Shown: piece by piece, positions 22,194 to 33,100 of the stretch | Layout: every line of letters starts with the position of its first letter | Position numbering within the stretch: position 1 is the stretch's first letter | NCBI RefSeq assembly: GCF_017562075.2 | Contig: NC_054081.1 | Location: forward strand, 22,572,793 to 22,636,792 | Direction of reading: 5' to 3' | From: Anopheles merus | Lineage: Eukaryota > Arthropoda > Insecta > Diptera > Culicidae | Length of the DNA stretch: 64,000 nucleotides | Made by a program: the position numbers and the translations under genes | Notes under the pieces: model-generated | Databases searched by the model: none | What the model was told of the DNA's origin: nothing | Seen by the model: only the letters and a program-made list of their open reading frames with translations

Positions 22194-22293
22194 TTTTTTT
22201 ACAGTATTCAACATACACAACATACAGGCAGTAAGGCGGGTGCTTGAAGAGACGTTTTTTTTATTATTTATAATAAAAAATATGTGTGGTTTT

Positions 22294-22443
22294 TGTTATA
22301 TCTCAACACAATAGCTCTTTTCTGTTCGACTGTTCGTATGCGACTGACTGTATTTCCTGCTTATACACCAATACTCTTATTACTACTTACAACTACTTAC
22401 GCCTACTCTTACACATATACACTCATACTATTCACACACTACA
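22294..22443 (-). repeat. 3' LTR of the Mag-like element
   Basis: 150 bp, with the TG/CA-type ends of the minus-strand element. It is adjacent to the polypurine tract at 22444-22454. Confidence 0.93.
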
Positions 22444-22505
22444 TTCTCCCCCTTAACGAAGTTTGTATCCAATCTTTACACTTCTCCCCCTTAAACGAAG
22501 TTTAC

Positions 22506-25500
22506 TTATTTTGGGTATTTAAAACGCGGTTGCCCTTCTAATCTTTTTGATCTTCGTACGGGTGGTGGACTCGACTCACTTCTTTTTCTTTTGTAAGACC
22601 ATTTGTTTGATATAGGTATTCTATTTACTATAAACTTATCATGCATTGTTTTTCGTCTTAATTGATTTTTGTGTACTTTACGTATTATTCCATTAATGCT
22701 TATTAGGTACACGACTTCGCCTATTCGCTTTTTCACTACCGCTGGAATCCATCTCAGAATTTCTTTAAAATGATTCCTGTAATATACCTCTTCTTCTTCA
22801 TGAAATGGATCTTCAACAGTTCTTTTTACACTATCTTTTGTTTGCTCCTTGCATTCATCGTTAATCTCTCTTTTGTGTGCTGTTGTAGGGTTAATTTTTG
22901 CGATAATGGTATGTGGTACATAGCAAAACACTTTTCCGCTTGGTGTCGCTTTTGTTACTGTGCATGGATTGTTTCTATAGTTTAACAAAAATTGATTTAG
23001 TTTCCTCTGTAGATTTAGTACTTTAAATCTTGCATCTAACAGATATTTCTTCAATGCATCTTTGACTGTTCGCACTGCCCTTTCAGCTAATCCATTAGAT
23101 TGTGGATGATACGGTGGTGATTTACTGACCTTAATACCTTTTGACTTTAAGAACATGACAAACTTTTCTGAATTAAAGGGAGGCCCATTGTCTGATACTA
23201 TCTCTTCTGGCACTCCGAAACATGCGAAAAATGTTTCTATGACTTCAATTACATATTCTGCTCTTATACTTTTCATAATTTTCACTTCTATGAATTTCGA
23301 GAAACTGTCTACCATTATCATTAACGTACTATTTTCGAAATAAAAAAAATCAATATGAATTCTCTCAAACGGACGTAAGCTTTTTGGCCATTTTGTGTAA
23401 CTACTTCCTTCGGAATGATCTGTCTTGACTGGCAAATTTGACACAACGTAATGAAATTATGAAAATCCTTATCCATGTTTTTCCACCAAACTAATTTTCT
23501 TGCTGCCATTTTCATTCTCACTAGACCATCATGATTATCGTGGAACAATTTTACTATTTCCTCTCTCAGTTTTTCTGGGACTATCACTCGATCGTTGAAT
23601 AGAAGTATTCCATTTTCGATTCCCAAATTGTTTTTGATTTTAAAATACTCTTTTAACTGAACTGACTCATTTTTTGACCAACCGTATTTTACGTTCTTAT
23701 AAACTTGTTGTAATAATACATCGTTCTGCTGATATTTTCTTATCATCTCAATGTCTAAAATTTCATTTGATGATAGTGCATTCAATGAAACTTCTACTTC
23801 TTCTATTATTGATTCTTCTGCTAATGGTAACCTACTCATAGCATCTACATGACCCATATTTTTCCCCGGTCTATGCTCAATTATATACTCGTAATTCGCT
23901 AATATTAATGCCCAACGGCTTAATCTCGCCACAGCTATTGATGACGTTGCTCTCGAAGGCTTAAAAATTTCCTTCACTCCTGCATTATCCGTTACTAGTT
24001 TAAACTTTACCCCGTAAATATACTTGTGGAATTTTTGCACTCCGTAAATTACCGCTAACGCTTCTTTTTGAACTTGTGCATAGTTTTTTTGTGCTTGTGT
24101 TAGAGTCGCAGACGCAAAATAAATTGGCTTCTCTTGTCCACCTATTTCATGCGATAATACCGCACCTACCCCATAGGGACTAGCATCTACCGTTAATATT
24201 ATCGGTTTTTCAGGATCATACGGTTGTAATACGTGATTTGCCTTTAGCAGTGATTTCGTTTTATCGAAAGACTCCTGACATTCTTTGGACCACTCAAATT
24301 TAACATTTTTCCGTAACAATTCGTGTAATGGTCTTAGTAAATTTGCTAAATTTGGCAAAAACCTTCCATAATAGTTTAACATCCCCAAATATGCTTGTAA
24401 TTGCATTACGTTTACAGGTGCTGGGGCATTATCAATCGCTTTAACTTTATCTGCGTTTGGCGTAATTCCGTCTTCCGTTATAACGTAACCTAAGTATTCT
24501 ATCTTCGTTTTGAAAAATTCCGATTTTTTTTTCATTTATCTTAACTTTGTATTTTTCAAGCCTCTTTAACACTTCCATTAGATTTTCCATGCATTCTTTT
24601 TTCGTTTTTCCTCCTACCAAAATATCATCCATATATGCTATACCTGGTGTTCGTATAAGTATTTGATCAATGATTGATTGAAATATAGCCGGAGCTGATT
24701 GCCCTCCGAACGGCATCCTTGTGTACTTATACAACCCTTCATGTGTATTTATGGTACAAATATCTTGCGCATTTTTTGATAACCTCACTTGTAAATATGC
24801 TCCGGTAAGATCTATCTTACAAAATATTCTCCAGTTTGCAATCTTAGCCAATATATCATCTATTTTAGGCAATGGATAGTGTTCAACGGAAAGATATCGG
24901 TTTATTGTCGCTTTTCCATCAATACAAATACGTACCGAGCCATCGCTCTTTTCCACCACTACTATCGGACTTGCCCAAGCCGATGATCTGGTTGGTATCA
25001 ATATTCCATCTTTCACTAAATTCTCTATGTTTTCTTCTACCTTTGCCACAAGTGCGTACGGCACCGCATATGCCTTATGAAATATTGGAGTGTAGTTTGG
25101 TTTTAATATCAAATTTGCTTCGAAATCTTCGATCGTTTCTTTATGGTTACCATCAATCAAACTAGGAAATTTCTCTCTCATTTCATTATTCCAATTACTT
25201 TCTTCGATTTGGTTTAACTTAAACGTTTTTCTCCATTCCGGGAATAAGACATCTAAACCATCTCGCCCTAATAATGCACTTCCTTTATCTCCAGTTGGAA
25301 TTATTACAATTTGCAATTTAACCGTTTTATTATTTCGTGTCGCATCCACTACCATTTTACCCAAGGGGATTAACCTTTGCCCTGACGCCGTTATAAAACG
25401 TAATTGTGTTGGTTCTAACTTCACATTTATAAATTTCTCGAGGTAAATGTCCTCTGGTAACACCGTATTACACGCTCCGCAATCAATCTCGAATACTACA

Positions 25501-26371
25501 TCGATACCGTTAACGTTTAACACACACTCTTCTGGTTCACTTAACTTATATTCGTTTGATATGTGTGCTAGCGAAACCTCTCTCTCGTACGTTTTCAAAC
25601 TTTGCACTCGCATATTCTTACTTCTACAACACGACGACACATGCCCGATCTTCTTGCATATAAAACACTGCCACGATCGTGCTGGACATGTTTGTGTATT
25701 GTGTAGTCTCCCACACCGGTAACACTTTCTCTCGATTGCGTGCACGTTGCTCTGCTTGTGTGGGTGATAACTGCTCCCGACGTGGTTGTAGTGCTGCGCA
25801 CCGACGCTACTTCTTGGCGCGTGCCTAATTGCCGCCATTTCTCTAGGCTGCACCTTTACTGCAAAAGTCTCGTTCTGCTCTTCCGCCGCTTCCCACGTTC
25901 TCGCGATGCTTTCGGCTTGCTCGAAAGTCAGGTCAGACTCTCTTAGCAGGCGCTTCCTCAGACCGTCGTCTCGTACACCAGCCACCAATTGATCACGCAA
26001 CATCTCCGATAAAACGATTGGAACTTGCATGTTTGTGCATTAGCCTTCAATTCCACTACGTACTCAGCAATGGAATGTTCTTTCTGCATGCAGTGACGGA
26101 AATTGTAACGCTCAGCCACCACATTCACTTTTTGCTCCAATTGTTCTTTAAGCTTTATACACAGCTTTTCATAATTGCACAATTTCGGCTCCTCCGGTGA
26201 TACCATCTTCGATATCAGACTGTATAGTGACGCTCCTCCTAGTGTTAACAGCATCACTGTCTTTTTAGACGCCTCTATCTCGTTCACTAGAAAGAATATG
26301 TCCATTCTTTCCAAATATTCCCGAATACTTTCCCCCATGACGAAGGATTCTATTTCACCAATCAACGACAT
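22506..26371 (-). pseudogene. Gag-Pol of the Mag-like element with a few frameshifts
   Basis: Gag starts at 26371 and is continued in another frame from about 26030; it ends in two zinc knuckles (CYRCGRLHNTQTC and CFICKKIGHVSSCC). Protease follows with IDCGACNTVL, where the usual DSG/DTG has Cys. RT shows FCKIDLTGAYLQV and the catalytic YMDD; RNase H shows LTVDASPYGVGAVL. The integrase has its HHCC finger (FHDNHDG ... CQICQ) and core residues in IMVDSF, VSDNGPPF and LAERAVRTV. Frameshifts lie near 26030, in the A-run at 24526-24533 and near 23415; otherwise the frame is open. The protein set copies the RNA into DNA and integrates it. Mag-clade assignment is from the integrase and knuckle style. 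Confidence 0.9.
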
Positions 26372-26440
26372 ATTTGGACTATTTTACTTTCTGCTGACTA
26401 TAGACTTTAGCACACGGACCGAATTATCCTCGTCGCCAAC

Positions 26441-26590
26441 TGTTATATCTCAACACAATATCTCTTTTCTGTTCGACTGTTCGTATGCGACTGACTGTAT
26501 TTCCTGCTTATACACCAATACTCTTATTACTACTTACAACTACTTACGCCTACTCTTACACATATACACTCATACTATTCACACACTACA
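26441..26590 (-). repeat. 5' LTR of the Mag-like element
   Basis: 150 bp, nearly identical to the left LTR (one G/T difference noticed). The tRNA-Ser-type primer-binding site lies directly to its left at about 26427-26440. Confidence 0.93.
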
Positions 26591-26734
26591 GTTTTGTGGC
26601 AAGATTGTGGTTAGCGATGTGTGGAACTGTGCCTTAAGTTTCAATAAAGTGTTAATATATAAACCGAGCTTGATGTGTTTAAGTTTTATTTCGATGCATG
26701 CGATTTTATTGCGCTGCAAATCAAAGTGAACGAA

Positions 26735-26970
26735 AGCGCACAGCGCACAACGCGCAACGAAAGAAACGAGGGGGAGGGGTGTCCAGCGCTACGCGCAAAG
26801 TGCGGCAACAGCGCAGCGCAAACCGAAAAGAACGCGCGGGAGGGGGTGTTCAGCACAACACGCAAGTGCGGCAACAGCGCAGCGCAAACCGAAAGAAACG
26901 CGAGAGAGCAAGAACAGCTGATCCGCGCATCCAGCGCAGCGCGAGAGGAAAGAAACGGGAGGGAGGGGGT
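26735..26970. repeat. Degenerate tandem repeat, period about 66 bp
   Basis: The block TGCGGCAACAGCGCAGCGCA occurs at 26801 and again at 26867 (period 66), each followed by AACCGAAA and a GA-rich stretch. Two more diverged units flank them. It lies in the right subterminal part of the TIR element. The Arg-rich frames through it are artefacts. Confidence 0.75.
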
Positions 26971-27145
26971 ATCAGCTGATCAGCTGTTTTGTATCGCGAG
27001 AGCGCCCCGTGTAATTTGAAGGCAAGCGAGAGAGCGCTGCGCGCGCTTACTCTCAATTCGGAAAAAAATCGCTTCCGCTCGACTATGGCGGACAATACAA
27101 CTTCGACCGAACCCCTTCCCCCTGTTTCTACATGCCCCTCGCCTG

Positions 27146-27786
27146 TAAATTTCGCTCTCTTTGCCTGTAGGATTGGATGATGGCGTATCTGACAACATTA
27201 TGGTCGCTGAGAGTGAGTGCATCACTAACTCGCCAGTTTAATCTCTCCGAGAGGGTGGGACTGCAGAGCGTAATATCAACGATTAATGTCCTCTCGTTTC
27301 TGTTGAACGTGGGGGTTGTGCCGGTATTTCCCAGCGTTACTCCCAGCCGAGCGAAGCTTTCGAGAACAGCATCACCTCTGCTATTAGTTCGCTTGCTCCC
27401 CCATTCTACAGCCCGGGCATTAAAATCACCGGCAATTACAAGTGGTCTATGCCCATCCAGCTCTGCTATGAGGTTGTCTAACATAACATGGAACCTCTCT
27501 AGCTCCCAACTTGGGGGAGCATAACAGCTGCAGAAAAACACTCCATTTACTTCAGCTATCCAGAAACCCTCGAAGGTGTTTGATACTACCCGTTGTATTG
27601 GGTACACCTGCCTGTCACCCATATTGCAGCGTTCCCAGTCTTATCTGCCACCCAGCTACTAGAGCCTGTTGGAGCGCTGTATGGCTCAGAGACTATGGCA
27701 ATATCTCCTATCTCCTCCACCATCACCTGGCTCAGCAGTGCCTGTGCCTCTTCACAATGGTTTAGGTTTATCTGAACTACTTCCAT
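27146..27786 (-). pseudogene. R1-clade ORF2, AP-like endonuclease domain
   Basis: ORF2 begins MEVVQINLNHCEEAQALL at 27786, the usual R1 start, and runs on in a second frame from about 27622 (a frameshift near 27600). It has SEPYS, SCYAPPS, the catalytic block IAGDFNARAVEWGS and SDHNVVRYAI. The domain nicks the target DNA. It is cut at its C-terminal side by the TIR element; the linker and RT continue at 21711. The gag stop and ORF2 start lie about 70 bp apart or overlap, depending on the unresolved gag frame. Confidence 0.88.
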
Positions 27787-27856
27787 GGTGCTGTTTTCTT
27801 AGCCGCCGGACAGAATGCTCCGCTAGAGTGATGCGCGTTGGATCCATCTGGACAAA

Positions 27857-28339
27857 TCACACATCGTGGTGGCTGACGACACGTAGCAGCGAAGTGCCCT
27901 TTTCCCCGCAGCGCAGGCAGCAGTCCCTTCTGTCTGGTCCACAACAGTCCTGAGAAATATGGTCGGTTTGCCAGCAGCGATAACATCTTCTGCTCGGTAT
28001 ATTTATACGCACCGGGCAGACTGACCAACCGATTTGCACTTTTCCTGCTCCTGTAACCACCGACACTAGCTTTACCGGGAGTTTCACTAGAGCGGTCTGC
28101 ATACCAGAGAAGGAAGGCTTCATCGTTAACTCTACTTTATAGCCTTCGAGGCCAGTTATCTGGTTTCTCAGATCCCTCTCTACGTCAGCTGCTTCCGTTT
28201 CTTCGTCGATGAAACGAATTTCTACTGTCTCCATTTGTCCCAAAGACTTTACGTTGCAAGCTTCACCAATAGCTTGTTGGATCTTTCCGGAAAAGCTTTC
28301 GCACTCCGTTTGATCACTTTTCTTAAGCTCAAATAGCAA
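27857..28339 (-). pseudogene. R1-clade gag, C-terminal part with zinc knuckles
   Basis: About 160 residues. The last part holds CYRCWQTDHISQDC (C-x2-C-x4-H-x4-C) and a second knuckle starting CLRCGEKG. After the second knuckle a frameshift leads to the real end (HHSSGAFCPAAKK in another frame to about 27777). The N-terminal two thirds of a normal R1 gag are missing; a stop lies just upstream and (GT)n begins at 28396. The first residue is not a true start. Confidence 0.82.
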
Positions 28340-28395
28340 TCCTCCATTTTAACTGCTTCTTATTCGAGCAGCTTGTTTGCCGAACGACTGAAGAA

Positions 28396-28412
28396 GTGTG
28401 TGTGTGTGTGTG
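28396..28412. repeat. Short (GT)n tract between two R1 copies
   Basis: Alternating G/T between the 5'-truncated end of the large R1 element and the poly(A) end of another R1 copy. It is a remnant of the microsatellite into which both inserted. Confidence 0.85.
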
Positions 28413-28717
28413 TTTTTTTTTACAAGGAGGGGGAATCTTCGAAAGACTCCCGTTATCGCACGGGTGTTGACATAGGATTTTTACCCGGTAAACCTCCTCC
28501 TTGGGCCATTTACCCTTCCCCATGGGTTCACCTTTCGGTATGCTTCTTGGGGAAGGGATATGCATTAGCATTACATCTCGCTATTGCAACATGGACCACA
28601 TTCGCGAGACAGAATGACAGTCCTGGAGACACTCGTAATACCACACAAAAGCACAGAAAGTACGCATTCACTTTAGTTACAGGCTCACTTCAATTCGTGC
28701 ATAGATACACAAAACAC

Positions 28718-28718
<1 letters not shown>
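28413..28718 (-). mobile_element. Second R1 copy, 3' UTR only
   Basis: The block 28413-28600 matches the 3' UTR of the large R1 element at 14517-14720 with few differences (poly(A), then AAGGAGGGGGAATC and so on), and weaker similarity reaches about 28640. It is strongly 5'-truncated; almost only the 3' UTR is left. It lies head to tail with the large element, separated by (GT)n, and its other side meets the long (TG)n at 28720. Confidence 0.8.
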
Positions 28719-28719
<1 letters not shown>

Positions 28720-28803
<84 letters not shown>

Positions 28804-28827
28804 TGTATGTGTGTGTGTATGTGTGTA
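28720..28827. repeat. (TG)n microsatellite of about 108 bp
   Basis: Nearly perfect TG repeat with three TA interruptions near its right end. It is the presumed target of the AC-repeat-specific R1 insertions. The alternating Cys/Val frames are artefacts. Confidence 0.95.
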
Positions 28828-29553
28828 GTAAAAGAGTGTGCTTGTTAATGTGTTTTTGCGAGTGCGCGGGTTTGTGTCTTGTGAGACCACCTGTACTACA
28901 TGCACTTTGATTCTGGATTCCATCACCAGATCTCTTTAATGCACCTTGGGATAAATGTAAACAAACCCGTGTTTTCGAGCAGGTACTCGAATCTAATTCT
29001 AGCTTTGTGGCTAGAATAATCTAGACTGAAAATTGCAGGCTAGTTTTTTGTGTGGTTTTGTATGGAGTGTTTATATGATTTCAGCCTCCAACTGTCAAAC
29101 TCCATACAAAAAACTGACTAGAATCGTGAAGGCCCCCAATGTGTGTTATCATGTGAAACAGCGTGCGTTCACACTTGGAAAAAAGCGAAAGTTTGCATCG
29201 ACCGCAGCGCTTGTTCTCCGGACGAGAACGCATGTGTGCTGTTTGATAAAGGTGAATGCGACAGTGGTGCGAAATGGAAACGCGCACAATAGCAATAAAC
29301 TCGGCATTCCCAGATGATCCTCCAGTGCACGCCATTGAAAGGTCTGCGTGCATCTCTGCGTTGAACGTTGTGTGCGCATGGGAAACTTTGTGCGTGCATT
29401 GAGCTGGCGCGCAGTTGTTCTTTTCGATGGGCGTTTTGTTACATGAGCGCGGCAGTATTCTGTTCTCGATTTGAATGGGTAGACGCCCATTAGCTTACTC
29501 ATAGATAGTTTTTCTCCATACGCTGTTTTCGCTGCTCTACAACGATGTAATTC
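28828..29553. other. Unassigned stretch with a foldback
   Basis: No gene recognised. An imperfect inverted repeat is present: CTAGTTTTTTGT...TATGGAGT (about 29040-29068) pairs with ACTCCATACAAAAAACTGAC (29098-29117) followed by TAG. The right edge is the left flank of the BEL element, with its TSD at 29554-29559. Confidence 0.5.
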
Positions 29554-29559
29554 ATCACG

Positions 29560-30096
29560 TGTTGCGACGAAACCGTTCGACACCCTTGGCGATTGAGCAC
29601 CCCTGAGACGAAAGTCTCACCGGGCGAACGCCAAGAGAAGTGCAATGAAAGACAGAGTAGACCGTCGGGAGAAGCAATCCAACCAGCGAGGAGAACGGAG
29701 CAGATACAAATCCGCAAGAGTGACGAAGATTAATAAGGAAGCGTAAATATTCAGAAGTAGTGAAGGGACGAAGCCGGTCTCATGGTACAGTCGTCAACTC
29801 GTACGACTCAACAACATGCCCGTCATGGGTTCAAGCCCCAAATAGACCGTGCCGCCATACGTAGGACTGACTATCCTGCTATGGGGGGAAATCAATAAGT
29901 CACTGAAAGCCAACCCCACAAGTGTGTTGGCAGGCCTTGACCGGCATCGGTTGTTGAGCCAAAGAAGAAGAAGAAGTGAAGGGACGAGAAAAGTGAGTGA
30001 AAAAGTAAATTGAAATGTGATCGTGTATGTCCTAAAATATTTGAAATATAGTTTCAGAACCGTGTCAAAGGCGGTTAACGAAAATTCATCCCAACA
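29560..30096 (+). repeat. 5' LTR of the BEL element, interrupted by a SINE
   Basis: Without the SINE it is 321 bp and nearly identical to the 3' LTR, with a handful of substitutions (for example GCGACG against GCAATG at the start, and GGCGATT against GGAGATT). I could not name the primer-binding site right of it. Confidence 0.92.
29772..29975 (+). mobile_element. SINE200-type SINE inside the 5' LTR
   Basis: 204 bp, almost identical to the copy at 9257-9459, with A- and B-box-like promoter elements and a (GAA)n tail. It is flanked by a perfect 12-bp repeat GTGAAGGGACGA (29760-29771 and 29976-29987). It is absent from the 3' LTR, so it inserted after the BEL element. Confidence 0.93.
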
Positions 30097-30134
30097 TTTT
30101 CTGAAATTTTCTCTGGCATCAGAAAAGAAGTAAG

Positions 30135-33100
30135 ATGGACAGCACACTGAAGTGCCAGCTGTGCAACCGACCCGAAGAAGAGCAAGCCACGATGGAAAAA
30201 TGCTGCTTGTGTACGAAATGGGAGCATGCTGAGTGTGCAGGACTATTCGTGGAGATCAAAGATCCAGCATCGAGGTATGTATGCTCGAAGTGCAAAGTGA
30301 AGCAGGAAACCACAGCTGCTAAATTTCGTGACGATCGGGACACAGCCAGTTTAAAGCCTTCAGTGCGGTCCAAGAAAGGGTCAGTGGCTTCTACTAAAAG
30401 GAGCGAGAGGATTGCGCAAGGAAGTGTACCTTCCACTCTTTTCTCAGTGAACGTGGAAGAGCAGCTTAAGCTGGTTGAAGAAGAGAAACGTTTAAGAGAA
30501 CGCAAAATAGAAGAGAAGCGAGAGCTGAAACGCCGCGAGAATGCAGAGTTAGCCCGCCAACTAGAGGAAAAGAGAAAGCTGGCCGAGGAAGAAAGTCTTC
30601 TTCGGGAGAGAGAGCTTAAAGCCGAAGCGGAGATGAACGCTCTCGAAAACAGCGTACGTCGTTAATCACTCGAGAAAAAGCGCGAGCTGCTGTTGCAACA
30701 ATCTCGCGCCAGCAACCTGGGTTCACAGGAGAGCTATAGTGAGAAGGTAGTGTGCTGGCTTAGAAAGAGTGAAGAAATGCCTGGAGAAAAGGAAAGGGAG
30801 AAAGCTATCGCTTGCGCCAGCTCGATGCTAATGAATTTACAGCCCTTTGTAACATCGAGTGCCAGAAAGAGAACGAACGAAAAGACCATGAAGATAGCCA
30901 AAGAACAATTGGATCTATCAGGGAGACAGATAGCCGCACGTCACGTACTTGGTAAAGAAGTTTCCTATTTTAGTGGTGACCCGGAAAATTGGCCGCTATT
31001 TTTTAGTACCTTCGAAGAAACATCGCAAACTTGTGGGTTTAGTAATGCGGAAAATTTAATACGGCTACAAAGATGCCTCAAAGGAAACGCGCTCGAGCTA
31101 GTGAAAGATCAACTTACGTTGAAAGAGAATGTGCCCGATATACTCGAAACACTCAAAATGATATATGGTAAACCGAGCCTACTTATTCGTTCGCTCCTTA
31201 ACAAAATCCGCTACATGTCACCACCGAGACCGGATAGAATGAGAACAGTGATAGAATTTGGTTTATCGGTAAAAGCTCTGACTAATCATATGAAAGCAGC
31301 TAAACTAAACGCGCACCTAAATAACCCAACTCTATTGGAAGAGCTCGAAGAAAAATTATCAGGTGATATGAAGTTGAATTGGGCCGCCTATCAAGAAGAA
31401 AAGGCAATAGAAGGGCTAGAAGGCTTTAGTGATTATGTCTCACAACTGGCAAAACGTGCATGTGCAGTTACGAATGAACTACACGAAATAACTAGAATAG
31501 GAGAAAGAAGAAAAAAACATACGGTCGCCTTAAACACACACGTAAAAATGAATGTTGAAGATGAAACACCGAACGAAAGGCCAACGTCCTCATATCGTCC
31601 TCCTAGTGCAACACAAAGGAGACAATGTGCAGTATGCCAACGTGAAGGTCATCGTGTTTACGAATGCGAGCAGTTCAAAGCCGCCGATATGGATGAACGT
31701 TGGAAATTTATAAATATCAAGTCACTATGCAGGACGTGTCTAAATAACCATGGTAAATGGCCTTGTAAATCCTGGCAAGGTTGCGGGGTGGATGGATGTC
31801 GCCTGAAGCACCACCAGTTGCTCCACCCAACAGTAGCAACCGATGAAGCCGTAAGCGCATGCGCATCACACACAAATGAGGTAAATGCTATAAGTCCATT
31901 ATTCAGAATACTACCCGTTACCCTGCACCATGATAACACTTCACTAACAATTTATGATTTCGTAGATGAGGGTTCGTCATACTCATTAATCGATAAAACG
32001 ATAGCCCAAAAGTTGAACGTGCATGGCAAAAAAACACCATTGACCCTACAGTGGACAGGACAAGTGACAAGGAAAGAGCCCGGCTCAGAAATAATACGCC
32101 TGCAAATATCCGGGAGAGATAAAAACATTAAGTACGGACTGGAAAACGTGAGAACAGTCAGCCAACTTATGCTTCCAACACAAACGCTAAAATATGACGT
32201 AGTACAAGAACGATACTCGCACTTGAAAGGGCTACCACAGAATTACACACGCGCACAACCTCAACTGTTGATCGGATTGGACAATATGCCGGCTTGGTGT
32301 GCCATTGAAAATTCGTGAAGGACGGCCACCTGAGCCAATCGCTGCCCTATGTCGACTAGGTTGGTCGATCTACGGAGGAAGTGCAAAAAACAAGGCACCA
32401 GCAGCGATAGTAAACTTTCATGTTGCACCCCAGTCAGATTGTAACAAAGAAGTCAACGACATGTTGCGAGATTACTTCACGGTAGAGGATTACTGCACGA
32501 AAGTTACAAATGAGAAACTGGACACAGAAGAAGAAAGACGAGCGAATCGCATATTAAAAGAAACAACAAAACGCGTCGAGCAAAGGTAATCGCTTCGAAA
32601 CAGGGCTGCTTTGGAATTCTGACTCTCCAAATTTCCCCGATAGCTACCCTATGGCAGTTAAACGAATGCAAGCACTAGAAAGAAAGTTCGCACAAGTGCC
32701 GGCACTTGAAGAAAAGGTATGGCAAACTATATCGGAATACGAAGCAAAAGGATAAGCACACAAAGCTAGCCTAGAAGAACTTTCATCTCAGGCAGTTGAA
32801 AAAATATGGTATCTGCCATTGGGGGTGGTACAAAATCCAAAGAAGCCAGGCAAGATAAGGTTGATCTGGGATGCAGTAGCAAAAGTTGCAGGAGTATCAT
32901 TCAATCTAAGAATGCTGAAAGGGCCGGATCTTCTGGCCCCGCTACCACAGATCTTATGTCAGTTTCGACAATTTCCAGTAGCAGTGTCGGGGGATATAAT
33001 GGAGATGTTCCATCAAATCCGGATTCGTCACCCTGATCGCCAATCACAGCGCTTCGTATTTCGCAAGAGCCCTTCAAATCCGATCCAAATATATGTAATG

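Larger units (their letters stand above)
22294..26590 (-). mobile_element. Mag-like Gypsy LTR retrotransposon, complete with TSD GTTTT
   Basis: Two 150-bp LTRs (22294-22443 and 26441-26590; TGTTATATC...CACACTACA) flank a gag-pol region. GTTTT is duplicated on both sides (22289-22293 and 26591-26595). Inside the 5' LTR (the right one) lies TGGCGACGAGGAT, complementary to the 3' end expected for tRNA-Ser(GCU), as the primer-binding site. Inside the 3' LTR a purine run AAGGGGGAGAA serves as polypurine tract. The LTRs differ by about one base, so insertion is recent. It lies in the TIR element. Confidence 0.93.
21712..27145. mobile_element. TIR transposon of unknown superfamily hosting a Gypsy element
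   Basis: The left end CAGGCGAGGGGCATGTAGAA continues for about 29 bp and is matched in inverse at the right end (27117-27145) with one mismatch. Without the Gypsy element and one copy of its TSD it is about 1.1 kb and encodes nothing recognisable. The inner ends are GC-rich and repeat-rich; a 66-bp-period tandem array is at 26735-26970. It splits the R1 element between endonuclease and RT linker. The flanking bases (GCGTCTTT left, TAAATTTC right) are not a direct repeat, so the usual superfamily test fails. CAGG-type ends hint at hAT. Confidence 0.65.
14517..28395 (-). mobile_element. R1-clade non-LTR retrotransposon split into three pieces by later insertions
   Basis: Read right to left the pieces give, in correct order, a partial gag (28339-27857), endonuclease (27786-27146), RT N-terminal half (21711-20538), RT C-terminal half with a Cys/His tail (16062-14842) and a 3' UTR ending in an 11-nt poly(A) (T run at 14517-14527). 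Between the pieces lie a TIR element with a Gypsy element inside (21712-27145) and a hAT-type element (16071-20529). Taking these out leaves about 3.9 kb. Only the C-terminal part of gag is present, so the copy was 5'-truncated, and that end meets a (GT)n tract at 28396-28412. Insertion in (AC)n repeats is known for the R1 families Mino and Waldo. Confidence 0.85.

Noticed and set aside
26675..27019. Arg/Glu-rich proteins on both strands
   Set aside because: They follow the 66-bp tandem repeat and have no start context or family resemblance.
28373..28828. Cys/Val-alternating protein
   Set aside because: Translation of the (TG)n microsatellite.
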